The position numbers were made by a program, and so were the translations under genes. Below, one piece after another: positions 1 to 8,685 of a stretch of DNA of 44,614 nucleotides. Positions within the stretch are counted from its first letter, which is position 1, and every line of letters begins with the position of its first letter. The stretch is taken from assembly GCA_002292325.1 (NCBI GenBank), contig DBBR01000082.1:1-44614 (forward strand), given 5' to 3'. The notes beneath the pieces were generated by a model. It saw only the letters and a program-made list of their open reading frames with translations, was not told where the DNA came from and did not search any database. Source of the DNA: Flavobacteriales bacterium UBA979 (GTDB lineage Bacteria > Bacteroidota > Bacteroidia > Flavobacteriales_D > Sanyastnellaceae).

Positions 1-1
1 A

Positions 2-1159
2 GTCTGTGAGTTCCCAGAAGAAGGATACGATTGCGATGGAAACTGCGCCAGTGACATAGACGGCGACGGCATATGCGATCCGTTTGAAATCGGAGGATGT
101 GACGATGCCCAAGCTTGCAACTACGACGATAACGCAACGGACAACGACGGATCCTGTGACTATGGAGAAAACGGGTACGACTGCGAAGGCAACTGCATCA
201 GCGATGCCGACGGCGATGGAATATGCGACGAGTTCGAAATTGCTGGGTGCACAGACGCTTCAGCTTGCAACTATGCCGACAACGCAACAGACAGCGATGG
301 TTCTTGCACTTACGAAGAAAACGGATATGACTGCGACGGCAACTGCATCAGCGATGCGGATGGAGATGGAATATGCGATCAGTACGAAATTGAAGGCTGT
401 ACAGACGACGCTGCATGCAACTACACCCTTGAAGCAACCGATGACGACGGTTCATGCGATTACTCCGAAGATGGATACGACTGCGATGACCAATGCCTCA
501 ACGACTCGGACGGTGACGGAATTTGTGATCCATTCGAAATCGGAGGGTGTGACGATGCTGAAGCGTGCAATTACGACGGCAATGCAACGGACAATGACGG
601 CTCCTGTGATTATGGAGAAAACGGGTACGACTGCGATGGCAACTGCCTCAGCGATGCCGACAGCGATGGAATCTGTGATTCATTTGAAGTAGGCGGCTGC
701 AATGACGCGAATGCGTGCAACTTCGACGCAAACGCCACAGACAATGATGGTTCTTGCACCTATGCCGAAGATGGATACGACTGCCAAGGCAATTGTGAAA
801 CGGACGCAGACGACGATGGTATTTGTGACGTGAATGAAATCGCAGGTTGCACCGTAGAATATGCTTGCAATTACAATGCAGATGCAACCGAAGCCGATGA
901 CACCACTTGTTTTTACGCCACTGCGGTATTCGATTGCGACGGCAACTGTCAGCAAGATGAAAACGGCAACGGTGTCTGCGATCAACTCGAAGGATCATGC
1001 GAGGCCATTTGCGGAGAAGGCACCATTTGGGATCCTGAATCCGGCACATGTGTGGCATTTATAGATGACTGCCCATATGATCTCAATGGCGATGGACTCG
1101 TTCAATTGCAGGACTTGATGGACTTCTTACTATACTACGGAACTGCTTGCCCTGAGTAA
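2..1159 (+). CDS. Secreted Cys/Asp-rich repeat protein, 3' part (5' end outside window)
   Basis: Frame 2 is open from the window edge to the TAA at 1157-1159 (385 codons), so the gene begins upstream. It is an extracellular repeat protein of unknown function. Six units of exactly 50 residues begin at 95, 245, 395, 545, 695 and 845. Each has GC-D-x-x-ACNY, an NATD-D-GSC stretch, GYDC-GNC, and DADGDGICD, which looks like a thrombospondin-3-type calcium loop. A CGEGTIW motif follows near codon 339. The last ~30 residues (CPYDLNGD ... YYGTACPE, then stop) resemble one dockerin/EF-hand loop between two Cys. The same ending closes two other proteins in the window, suggesting a cell-surface sorting or anchoring tag (inference). 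The transcript ends at the hairpin at 1181. The reading frame is clear; the function is not. Confidence 0.85.
   Translation, partial: VCEFPEEGYDCDGNCASDIDGDGICDPFEIGGCDDAQACNYDDNATDNDGSCDYGENGYDCEGNCISDADGDGICDEFEIAGCTDASACNYADNATDSDGSCTYEENGYDCDGNCISDADGDGICDQYEIEGCTDDAACNYTLEATDDDGSCDYSEDGYDCDDQCLNDSDGDGICDPFEIGGCDDAEACNYDGNATDNDGSCDYGENGYDCDGNCLSDADSDGICDSFEVGGCNDANACNFDANATDNDGSCTYAEDGYDCQGNCETDADDDGICDVNEIAGCTVEYACNYNADATEADDTTCFYATAVFDCDGNCQQDENGNGVCDQLEGSCEAICGEGTIWDPESGTCVAFIDDCPYDLNGDGLVQLQDLMDFLLYYGTACPE
95..994 (+). repeat. Six tandem 150-bp coding repeats
   Basis: Units start at 95, 245, 395, 545, 695 and 845 with no length variation; the last is the most diverged. Each encodes one 50-residue GC-D-ACNY module. 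Units 1 and 4, with the codons just before them (both CDPFEIGG), resemble each other more than their neighbours do, which points to block duplication of three units. Confidence 0.85.
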
Positions 1160-1180
1160 TTTCCCCCTTCCCTATGAAAG

Positions 1181-1213
1181 AAAAGCGTTCCCAATTTGGG
1201 AGCGCTTTTTTTT
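1181..1213 (+). terminator. Intrinsic terminator after the repeat protein
   Basis: An 11-bp stem (1183-1193 with 1197-1207, one G-T pair) with a 3-base loop is followed by a run of eight T. It lies 24 bases after the stop codon at 1159. Confidence 0.85.
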
Positions 1214-1214
1214 G

Positions 1215-1645
1215 CCTTGAATTTGCTTGTTTGTGCCGTTGCTTTTCCTTCGTACGCAACCCACCACCAACTCCTTTGATCGTGCTTTAGCAGCTGCATC
1301 CCATCCAGTCATTGAGAAACGATGGGGCACGTCAAAAGAATTCAATCCGAAATCACCCGTTTCCTAGAAAAACAAATCCACAGCCACGCATTCCAATTTC
1401 ATGTCAATACGATCGACTTCAAATGAACTGAACGCATCCGTAAACTCATTCCAAGAGTCCCGACTGAACAACAAATCAATATATACTACTGATTATCAGA
1501 TATCTAGAAATAGCTCATTTGGATACCATATAGGAATCCCCCAGGATTCAGCCTTATTTAACGCGTTAAAGCGCTCATAATTCACATGGCGAGCAACCAA
1601 GGAGTCCGTAGCCAACGAAAAAGTCAAGATCAGGCATTGAAAATT
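1215..1645 (-). pseudogene. Possible decayed coding remnant
   Basis: This is otherwise the only stretch of more than 300 bases without a gene (1160-1835). Read on the minus strand in one constant frame from 1645 down, it gives protein-like sequence such as LVARHVNYERFNALNKAESW, FSRDSWNEFTDAF and SMTGWDAAAKARSKELV. It is broken by an adjacent TGA-TAA pair near 1496 and a TAG near 1364, with no frame change. The codon-aligned opposite strand has about eight stops over the same span. I do not recognise the family, and no start codon or promoter is evident. Three stops in about 140 codons is only mildly fewer than chance, so this rests mainly on composition. It could be ordinary intergenic DNA. 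Confidence 0.33.
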
Positions 1646-1652
1646 TGTCCAT

Positions 1653-1684
1653 AAAAAAAGGTCCACCCAGAGCGGCAGACCTTT
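1653..1684 (-). terminator. Intrinsic terminator for the 1349-aa repeat protein
   Basis: On the minus strand a 7-bp stem (AAAGGTC/GACCTTT) with a 14-base loop is followed by a T run. It lies about 150 bases beyond the stop at 1836 and faces the plus-strand terminator at 1181. Confidence 0.7.
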
Positions 1685-1719
1685 GAAAGGGGAGATTCGA
1701 CGCAGGAGTCTAACGTTGA

Positions 1720-1749
1720 AGTGCCATATTGTTTCGGAGTGGCACTCCG
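1720..1749 (-). other. Overlapping inverted repeats in the 3' UTR
   Basis: AGTGCCA (1720-1726) pairs with TGGCACT (1740-1746). The right arm also lies inside a second perfect hairpin, CGGAGT-GGC-ACTCCG (1735-1749), so the two structures exclude each other. They lie between the stop at 1836 and the terminator at 1653 on the minus strand. Their role is unknown. Confidence 0.4.
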
Positions 1750-1835
1750 CTAGTCCTTGCGGCGAAACATTAAGTTACGAAAAAAATATTAATTCCTCCA
1801 ACTACAATAAATGATATTTTAACTAACAAATACCG

Positions 1836-4800
1836 CTATTCATCGCAAGAAAACCCATAATCCATGAGCAGCAAGAGCAGATCACCGGTTCCAACAACGA
1901 AATCTCCATTGAGATCACCGGGACAAGCTCCGTCATCAACGCACATTTGGAAGGCTTCACTCCATACGGTTCCCTCACCGCAATATTCTGGACCTCCCGT
2001 GCATTGAGACAACGCAATCTCGTAGCCATCGGTGTAACCATTTTCATATTCATCGAAGAGCAAATCATCGATTTCATCGCATATGCCATTGTTGTTCGCA
2101 TCATTCAGGCATTCGCCTAAGCAATCGTAGTATGGGCCAGCGATGAAACACGTTCCGGCATCAGTTGCTGTTGCATCGAAGTTACATGCCGCAGGATTTT
2201 GGCATCCAACCACCTCGTCCGCATTGCAAACGCCATCGTTGTCGCTGTCGTTATCGACAACTGTTCCACTCCCGTCCGTATCTCCTGAGCACGTGTCGCA
2301 GCCGAAAGCATAAACGCAGGATACTCCAGGGTCTGTAGCGTTGAAGTCATAATTGCACGCCAGTGGATCTTGGCAACCCTCTATTTCATCTGCATTGCAA
2401 ATGCCATCATCATCGTCGTCGTTCGCTAGAACTGTGCCGGAGCCATCGTTTGCTCCCGAGCAAGACTCACACCCTGTGGCATAGGTACATGTTCCGTCTT
2501 CATCCGTTGCTAACCAGTTGAAGTTACATGCGTTAATGTCTTGACAACCAGAAACTTCATCGGCATCGCAGACCCCGTCATTATCTCCATCTAAGTCTTC
2601 GACATACCCAGTGCCGTCATCTGCTGTGCCAGCGCACTCATCGCATCCTGTAGCGTATATGCACGATCCATTTTCATTCGTCGCGAGGGCATTGTAGTTG
2701 CATGCATCTTCGTTTTGACATCCCTCGACTTCGTCCGCATCGCAGACACCATCTTCGTCGGCATCATTCACGGTTACCGTGCCCGTGCCATTGTCGGAAG
2801 AGCCCGCGCAAACCTCACACGGATCGTCGGCAAAGGTGCAAGAGCCCGCGTCAGTCGCTGACGCATCGTAGTTACAGGCCAACGCATTCTGGCACCCTGT
2901 TTCTTCATCTGCATCACATACGCCGTCGTCATCGGCATCGTTGTCAACAACCTCTCCGGTTCCATCCGTTTCACCTGAGCAAGATTCACAGCCGATTGGA
3001 AAAACACATGTCACGCCTGGGTCCGTTGCCGCGGCATTGAAGTTACAGGCGAGTTCATTTTGGCAACCCTCTACTTCATCCAGATCACAAACCGTATCAT
3101 CATCGGCATCATTGTCTACAACAGTTCCCGTTCCGTCTGTTTCGCCACTGCATGACTCGCAGCCTTGAGCGTAAAGGCATTCGCCAGATTCAGTAGCAGC
3201 AGCATTGTAATCGCAAGCATTCACATCTTGACAACCGACCACTTCATCCAAGTCACATACGCCATCGTTGTCGGCATCGTTGTCTATGACGGTTCCGGTC
3301 CCATCGGTTTCTCCTGAACAAGCACTGCAAGGTTCTGTCGCAAAAACACAATCACCCTCATCTGTAGCCAAAACATCGTAATTGCATGCAGTAGAATCCT
3401 GGCAGCCGACAACCTCGTCGTTGTCACATACCGCATCGTCGTCTTCGTCGTTGTCGATGACCGTTCCTGTGCCATCCGTGGCACCAGAGCACGTCTCACA
3501 ACCGGCAGGCAGCACACAGCTGTCATCATCTACCGTTGCTGTAGCCATGAAGTTACAGGCGTTCGAGTCCATGCAACCGTTGATGATTGGAATGCATCCG
3601 TCATCGTCGTGCAAGGCTTCAGCATCAAAGTTCAAGGCCGTCGCATCTAGGCATCCGCAGTCTTGATAAGCTGAAGACATGGCACCACTCCAACCATCTG
3701 CTGAGAATGAGCCGATTCCGTCAAACTGAAAATGCTCGGTATGGTATATACCAGAGCCGTAATTGCCATTTTGTAAAATTGAAACAGAAAATTCCCCTGA
3801 AATCACACCTGCAGATGTGATTTGTGCAACGAGTACACGTCCATCATCTCCGCCTACTGCAGGGTGATTTGGATTGCATGCAGAGCCTTCCGTTCCAGGA
3901 GGCAATCCGCAATTTGGAACGTTGTAGATGCTGAATCCTGACTCGGAGGTAATGTTGATATCCTCTCCGGCATTGAAGGCAGGCCAAAAGCCGGAACCAG
4001 CTGACCCGTAAGTCTCGAAAAAATCACCTGGAGGTCCAAATTCAGGTCCCGTTGTAAACCAGCTGTCATAAGCTGCAGACTCTAAGGCTGCCAACATAAA
4101 CGGTGTGATTTCCCAACCAAAATCCGCGCTCGCAGTATCGTTATTGTACCAATTAGGAGTGGAAGTCGAAGTCAGCACGAACGGCTCGGAAACTGCTCCA
4201 GGAGATTCTCCAAACACACCATTTAAATAGTCATTGGGGTCATCCAAATTCACATACAAGCGATAGGTTGTATGGCCTGGAATGCCATCTACAGCGTGCT
4301 CTTCAACCGTCAAACTGTAAGGAGACATCCCCGTGAGTTGACCACAAGAACAATAATCACACGATCCATCTGAATCGGTTGCAGTGGCGTCATAATTGCA
4401 AGCAATAGAGTCCTGGCACCCCGCAATTTCGTCTACATCGCATATGCCATCATCGTCAGTATCCCCCTCTACGACTTCGCCTGATCCGTCCGTTTCACCT
4501 GAACAAAAATCACAGCCTGAAGCATACTCGCATGAACCAGCATTGGTTGCTTCCGACATGTAATTGCACGCCAGTGCGTCTTGACAACCGATTACCTCAT
4601 CGAGATCACAAACCGAATCGTTGTCGGCATCATTGTCTACAACAGTTCCCGTTCCGTCTGTTTCTCCTGAGCATGTTTCGCACACGCCATCGACGTATGT
4701 GCAGGCTGCTGAATCTGTTGCAGAGGCATCAAAGTTGCAGGCTGTGACATCCTGACAACCCGCAACCTCATCCGAATCGCACACCCCATCGTCATCGTCA

Positions 4801-5885
4801 TCGTTGTCGACAACTAAGCCTGTGCCATCCGACTCACCAGAGCAAGAATCACAGCCTTCTGGAAAGACACAAGATGCGTCTTCGTCCGTCGCAGAAGCAT
4901 TGAAGTTGCATGCCAAAATGGACATGCATCCATCAATTTCCAATTCATCGCATACACCATCCTCATCGGCATCATTCAAGCATACGTCATCGCAATCATA
5001 ATACAGGGTAGGATAATCGCAAGAACCATTATCCGTATTGGCCAAATCGTAATAGTTACAGGCTGTATTATCAGTGCATCCGACAATCTCTGCCAGCTCC
5101 ATGGAAACTCCGTTGAACGTTTGCGTTACGATCACTGAATTGGTCGAATCGCCTTGAATCCAGATTTCAGCACTCAGCGTCCATGTGAAGGTGCCATCGG
5201 TGGTAAGCTGCATAACGATGGTTTTGTAGTCGTCGCCTGCAAACCCATTCAGGGCATCTGGGCTGTCCAAATGCCAACCTCCCTCGGTCTCTTCATCGTC
5301 CAAGAAAATATCAACTGGACCATAGTTCCCGCTGGACATGGATTCCAAAACAAAGTTCTCCGACCAAGGGCTAGCACCTAAGGTATCCAGCACGACGTCT
5401 TCTTCGGATACCAATTCATTTGGAAATGATGTCAATCCAATACCGACCCAAGAGTCCGCTTCATGCGCATTGTAACCTCCATAGAAAAATCCTGGAGGCG
5501 GAACGCCACCTGACGTTGCTCCTACGCAGAAGTTGTTGTTGTAGATGCCCGTCGGCGCTGAAATCGCACCAGGGTAATCTGCATCGCCGAAGATTCGCTT
5601 GATGTAATCCGTTGAATTCACCGTGTGCACAAAGACCTTGTATACTTTATATCCGGTGTAATCAAAACCTGAAAACTGATCAATTACAAATGGAGTGTAA
5701 TTCAGCTGGGTGAACTTGTATTGATCGTTCAGCACCATCGCCGGAGCGGGTAACTCATCCGGAGTTACGGGTTCCTCAGCTACGGTAGAAGCAAACGAAA
5801 TTTGAGTGGCAAGCGTACAGGCAAGAAGAGCAATGAGGCCCATTTGTCCTGAACGCGCCGAAAGGTTTTTGGTTACGTGGCGCAT
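1836..5885 (-). CDS. Giant secreted repeat protein: two TYRxY domains and 15 GCxD-ACNF repeats
   Basis: 1349 residues, with a signal peptide at about 1-33. Residues ~75-260 form a domain with YKVYKVFV, RIFGDAD and ADSWVGIGL. Five GC-x-D-x-x-ACNF repeats follow (268-515), then a second copy of the domain (~535-740: TYRLYVNL, GVFGESPG, YDSWFTTG, VLVAQIT), then ten more repeats (743-~1285). The repeats are about 57 residues long and carry C-x-x-CSGETDGTG and DNDADNDGVCD, a thrombospondin-3-like calcium loop. A CGEGTVW module lies near 1300. The end, CPGDLNGD ... DYGFSCDE then stop, matches the tails of the proteins at 2-1159 and 43883-44614. No catalytic motif was seen. A role as a calcium-stiffened surface protein is an inference. 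A TATTTTG box near 5905-5915 may be its promoter. Confidence 0.9.
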   Translation of the reverse strand: MRHVTKNLSARSGQMGLIALLACTLATQISFASTVAEEPVTPDELPAPAMVLNDQYKFTQLNYTPFVIDQFSGFDYTGYKVYKVFVHTVNSTDYIKRIFGDADYPGAISAPTGIYNNNFCVGATSGGVPPPGFFYGGYNAHEADSWVGIGLTSFPNELVSEEDVVLDTLGASPWSENFVLESMSSGNYGPVDIFLDDEETEGGWHLDSPDALNGFAGDDYKTIVMQLTTDGTFTWTLSAEIWIQGDSTNSVIVTQTFNGVSMELAEIVGCTDNTACNYYDLANTDNGSCDYPTLYYDCDDVCLNDADEDGVCDELEIDGCMSILACNFNASATDEDASCVFPEGCDSCSGESDGTGLVVDNDDDDDGVCDSDEVAGCQDVTACNFDASATDSAACTYVDGVCETCSGETDGTGTVVDNDADNDSVCDLDEVIGCQDALACNYMSEATNAGSCEYASGCDFCSGETDGSGEVVEGDTDDDGICDVDEIAGCQDSIACNYDATATDSDGSCDYCSCGQLTGMSPYSLTVEEHAVDGIPGHTTYRLYVNLDDPNDYLNGVFGESPGAVSEPFVLTSTSTPNWYNNDTASADFGWEITPFMLAALESAAYDSWFTTGPEFGPPGDFFETYGSAGSGFWPAFNAGEDINITSESGFSIYNVPNCGLPPGTEGSACNPNHPAVGGDDGRVLVAQITSAGVISGEFSVSILQNGNYGSGIYHTEHFQFDGIGSFSADGWSGAMSSAYQDCGCLDATALNFDAEALHDDDGCIPIINGCMDSNACNFMATATVDDDSCVLPAGCETCSGATDGTGTVIDNDEDDDAVCDNDEVVGCQDSTACNYDVLATDEGDCVFATEPCSACSGETDGTGTVIDNDADNDGVCDLDEVVGCQDVNACDYNAAATESGECLYAQGCESCSGETDGTGTVVDNDADDDTVCDLDEVEGCQNELACNFNAAATDPGVTCVFPIGCESCSGETDGTGEVVDNDADDDGVCDADEETGCQNALACNYDASATDAGSCTFADDPCEVCAGSSDNGTGTVTVNDADEDGVCDADEVEGCQNEDACNYNALATNENGSCIYATGCDECAGTADDGTGYVEDLDGDNDGVCDADEVSGCQDINACNFNWLATDEDGTCTYATGCESCSGANDGSGTVLANDDDDDGICNADEIEGCQDPLACNYDFNATDPGVSCVYAFGCDTCSGDTDGSGTVVDNDSDNDGVCNADEVVGCQNPAACNFDATATDAGTCFIAGPYYDCLGECLNDANNNGICDEIDDLLFDEYENGYTDGYEIALSQCTGGPEYCGEGTVWSEAFQMCVDDGACPGDLNGDFVVGTGDLLLLLMDYGFSCDE
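2195..5085 (-). repeat. Fifteen imperfect ~170-bp coding repeats in two blocks
   Basis: The units encode the GCxD-ACNF modules, five near 4340-5085 and ten near 2195-3660, separated by the second TYRxY domain. Some distant units share long exact matches: 3103-3142 and 4624-4663 are identical over 40 bases. This suggests recent copying or gene conversion between units. Confidence 0.75.
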
Positions 5886-5982
5886 GGTGAATTTTCAGCG
5901 ATTCGACAGCAAAATACGATAAAAATATTACTTAAACGATTATTATTAGTGTTTTGTCGTCATTATAGAATAGAGAATAACG

Positions 5983-6834
5983 TCACTGGTTCGCCAACCA
6001 GTCCAACGCCACTTCCAATCCATGTCGGTAGTCCGCTCGCAGATCCAAAGACGTGATGCGGTAGCCGTCCGAGCGCAGTTCATGCAATGGAGCGATTTCA
6101 CTCCAAAACTGGGAGTCTGTTCCTTTGGATTCAAGCTTATCCACGATTTGATTGTACCGTGAATGCCACGTTTCAAACAAACTGGCCAACTTCGGGTTTC
6201 CCCAATGAAAATAGGAGGCGATGAAGTCCATGGTATCTCGCTCGACATGCATTCCTGTAGGACGCGTTCGAACAACCAATATTTTTTGGCATCCTTGGCT
6301 GATCGCGCGATCGAGCGGAATGGGGTCCGCATAGCCCCCATCGAACATCCATCGGTCGCGCACTTTGACCTTACCCCTCGTCACAAAGGGCAAGGTAGCC
6401 GAAGCTAGGACAGATTTAATCCAATTCTCCTTTTGAGGTTGCAGATAATGAGGCTCGCCCGTCTCATAGTCTGTGGTCACAACGTGAACGTGCTTGCCCT
6501 CTATGAATGCATTTGCCGACTCCCAATCAATGGGGTCCGATTCGCGAACCACACGTGCCAAGTGCGATAAATTCATAAGTCCTTCATCCGAAAAGGCCGA
6601 TCGAAAGCTGATGAACTTACCGTCTTCCACGAGACGCTCTGATAATTCAATGAAATGCTTGCGCTGACCCGACAAAAATGAAATCATCGCCATGGAACCT
6701 GCCGATACCGCATAATAAGAGCTGAATGGCTTGTAATCAACAGCCGCAAAGGCGTCCAAAACACCCGCTGTAAATGCACAACGTAAACTCCCTCCTTCCA
6801 AGACCAATGCATCGTAGGCGTCTGTCGTTTTCAT
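5983..6834 (-). CDS. Patatin-like phospholipase / acyl hydrolase (RssA/YjjU type)
   Basis: 283 residues from the ATG at 6834. Patatin-family enzymes hydrolyse acyl esters with a Ser-Asp dyad. LVLEGGSLR (10-18) is the oxyanion loop, YAVSAGS holds the candidate nucleophile Ser44, and FDGGYADPIP holds Asp165. The first Gly of the GxSxG elbow is Ala. There is no signal peptide, so a cytoplasmic or membrane-associated role is expected. An ATG at 6873 would add 13 residues, but M14 places the EGGSLR motif at the usual distance from the start and follows a TATTTTCA box five bases upstream. It is divergent from the amidotransferase gene at 6887. The physiological substrate cannot be told from the sequence. 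Confidence 0.88.
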   Translation of the reverse strand: MKTTDAYDALVLEGGSLRCAFTAGVLDAFAAVDYKPFSSYYAVSAGSMAMISFLSGQRKHFIELSERLVEDGKFISFRSAFSDEGLMNLSHLARVVRESDPIDWESANAFIEGKHVHVVTTDYETGEPHYLQPQKENWIKSVLASATLPFVTRGKVKVRDRWMFDGGYADPIPLDRAISQGCQKILVVRTRPTGMHVERDTMDFIASYFHWGNPKLASLFETWHSRYNQIVDKLESKGTDSQFWSEIAPLHELRSDGYRITSLDLRADYRHGLEVALDWLANQ

Positions 6835-6886
6835 TGCTCTGAAAATACGGCTAATGCTTTGAATCTGTTTCACCTAATTTGCAGCA

Positions 6887-7777
6887 ATGTTCATTTTTCG
6901 CATTTTTCATTCTTTTTTCTTTGTGCACCAAACAAAAAAGATCGCCGTGGCGCTGTTCACCGCCTTGATCTTGTTCGGTTGTCAAGTAGAGTCTGATCCC
7001 AAGGCCCTTTCCGACACCCCCACGGAACTCAACATCGTTGCCAGCAGACTATTCGCTAGCAGGACATACGAAAATTTCCTTGATCGGCTCGACGTTTCAT
7101 GCTCAGTGCGCTGGATCAATGCTTCTGAATTGAGTGAAGACGCGCTGAACTCAGCCATAGCGGCTGCAGATGGGATCTTGTTGACCGGAGGCGCAGACAT
7201 TCATCCTGTTCGGTATGGACAATCAGCAGATACTTCACGCTGCGGATCAATTGATGTCGAACGGGATGCACTAGAAAGCCGTTTACTCCGAGCTGTGGAC
7301 AGCCTTCATCTGCCCTTGCTGGGTATTTGCCGCGGCATGCAATTCATGAATGTGCACAACGGAGGCACACTCCACCCGCACCTTCCAGATGTTTTAGGAA
7401 CCAATGCGCATCGCGCTGGTGCTGAAGGAAACTCTAAAGACACCATCCACTTCGTCCAATCCAATGACTTTGGTGCATTTCTCCATCTCAACATCGATAG
7501 TGCCTCCTCTCAAGTAACCTCGCATCACCATCAAGGAGTGCACATGCTCGCACCCAATTTGATCAGTCGGGCTGTTGCTCCAGATGGCCTAATCGAAGCG
7601 ATCCAAAGACGCGACACCATTGCATTTCCTTGCTACATAGGTGTTCAATGGCATCCGGAACGATCCCCTCAGGGACAACCGCACGTTGAGCCCATTGGCC
7701 GATTTTTCCTGAATGCAGCCGAACGTCATGCCAAAATTTCGAATCAGAAACTGTCTATGGTTCCTGGTCAACCCTGA
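6887..7777 (+). CDS. Class I glutamine amidotransferase-like hydrolase (peptidase C26), lipoprotein
   Basis: 296 residues related to gamma-glutamyl-gamma-aminobutyrate hydrolase (PuuD) and other C26 enzymes, which cleave gamma-glutamyl bonds. Visible catalytic residues are Cys148 in GICRGMQ, and His256 and Glu258 in VQWHPER. LLTGGADIHP is also family-typical. The N-terminus has a hydrophobic stretch ending LILFGC, a lipobox, so the enzyme is predicted to be a lipoprotein outside the cytoplasm; most family members are cytosolic. A TTTG box ends five bases before the ATG. The exported endonuclease gene follows after 20 bases. The exact substrate is unknown. Confidence 0.87.
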   Translation: MFIFRIFHSFFFVHQTKKIAVALFTALILFGCQVESDPKALSDTPTELNIVASRLFASRTYENFLDRLDVSCSVRWINASELSEDALNSAIAAADGILLTGGADIHPVRYGQSADTSRCGSIDVERDALESRLLRAVDSLHLPLLGICRGMQFMNVHNGGTLHPHLPDVLGTNAHRAGAEGNSKDTIHFVQSNDFGAFLHLNIDSASSQVTSHHHQGVHMLAPNLISRAVAPDGLIEAIQRRDTIAFPCYIGVQWHPERSPQGQPHVEPIGRFFLNAAERHAKISNQKLSMVPGQP

Positions 7778-7796
7778 AAAAAAACCTATTTTTCAG
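7774..7796 (+). other. Inverted repeat spanning stop codon and next start region
   Basis: CTGAAAAA (7774-7781) and TTTTTCAG (7789-7796) are perfectly complementary around a 7-base loop. The left arm contains the upstream stop codon and the right arm ends one base before the ATG at 7798. It may be a weak terminator or may occlude translation. TATTTTTC inside it also resembles a -7 box. Confidence 0.4.
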
Positions 7797-7797
7797 T

Positions 7798-8685
7798 ATG
7801 AAGCTAAGCTTGATTTTTGGATGTTGCCTCTGGATCAATCTACTGGCAGGACAGGACAACGCGTTTGAGCCTGCCGTTCAGGGAATTTATCTCGTCAATC
7901 CGAGCTATCAAGTTGATTTCGATTCGGCATCTCGAATAGCCTATTGGGTTCATTATGAATTGAATGCGCAAGAAGCCGATGGTCAACTAAAGCGAACGGA
8001 TGATTTTAGAATCGACTTCCGCACAAAACGCAGTGCCAGCACAAAATCTTATCGGGGATCAGGCTACGATCGCGGGCATTTGAAACCTGCCGCCGACTCG
8101 AAATCATCGAGGGGTGAGATGTCCCAATCGTTTTTAATGACAAATATGTTTCCACAAACACCCTCATTGAATCGAGGAATTTGGCGGAAACTTGAAGAGC
8201 AAGTGCGGGAATGGGCCATCCAATACAGAACTGTTCATGTAACCACTGGGCCTTCGCTTGAAACCCACGGATGGTTGGTCGACGGAGTGCGTGTGTCCAC
8301 AGCATGCTGGAAAGCAGTACTTCGCACCTCACCTGATACATGTGCCATAGCTTTTGTCATGCCCAATGCATCGAGGGTATCGGGTGAAATTGATTGGTAC
8401 ATGGTCAGTATCGATGAACTGGAGTGCCAATTGCAGCGGGATTTATTTCCTGGTTTACCTGATTCCACAGAAGTCCGTATCGAAGCCAATGCACGTTTGA
8501 GCGATTGGAAGCTGACCTCGAGCCAATCAATGAAGCCCGTATCGAGTGAACCGGCCTCTGCGCGCGAAAGGAATAACCCGTCAATCGGAAGCGTACAATG
8601 CATCGGAATAGCGAAATCTACAGGTCAGCGATGCCGCATCAAGACTTCTGATCCTTCGGGGAAATGCCGCTATCACCGAGATTGA
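7798..8685 (+). CDS. Exported DNA/RNA non-specific endonuclease (NUC1/EndA family)
   Basis: 295 residues with a signal peptide (~1-18). The beta-beta-alpha metal nuclease core is clear: the DRGH motif at 91-94 (His94 is the general base in this family), followed by LKPAAD and then TNMFPQTPSLNRGIW with the metal-binding Asn. Family members cut double- and single-stranded DNA and RNA without sequence specificity. The C-terminal ~30 residues (CIGIAKSTGQRC ... GKCRYH) add a C-x8+-C ... C-x2-H group that looks like a small zinc-binding tail, unusual on an exported nuclease. A nutrient-scavenging role outside the cytoplasm is likely. It sits close behind the amidotransferase lipoprotein gene. Confidence 0.9.
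   Translation: MKLSLIFGCCLWINLLAGQDNAFEPAVQGIYLVNPSYQVDFDSASRIAYWVHYELNAQEADGQLKRTDDFRIDFRTKRSASTKSYRGSGYDRGHLKPAADSKSSRGEMSQSFLMTNMFPQTPSLNRGIWRKLEEQVREWAIQYRTVHVTTGPSLETHGWLVDGVRVSTACWKAVLRTSPDTCAIAFVMPNASRVSGEIDWYMVSIDELECQLQRDLFPGLPDSTEVRIEANARLSDWKLTSSQSMKPVSSEPASARERNNPSIGSVQCIGIAKSTGQRCRIKTSDPSGKCRYHRD

Noticed and set aside
84..692. Long Thr/Met-rich plus-strand ORF of 202 codons
   Set aside because: It is an off-frame shadow of the repeat protein; low-complexity composition is imposed by the periodic coding sequence.
95..994. Regular 150-bp periodicity as a CRISPR-like array
   Set aside because: The repeats are long, fully coding in one frame, and have no short identical direct repeats with unique spacers.
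1836..5885. Claim that the giant repeat protein is an enzyme
   Set aside because: No catalytic motif could be found; all segments are repeats, TYRxY domains or the C-terminal tag.
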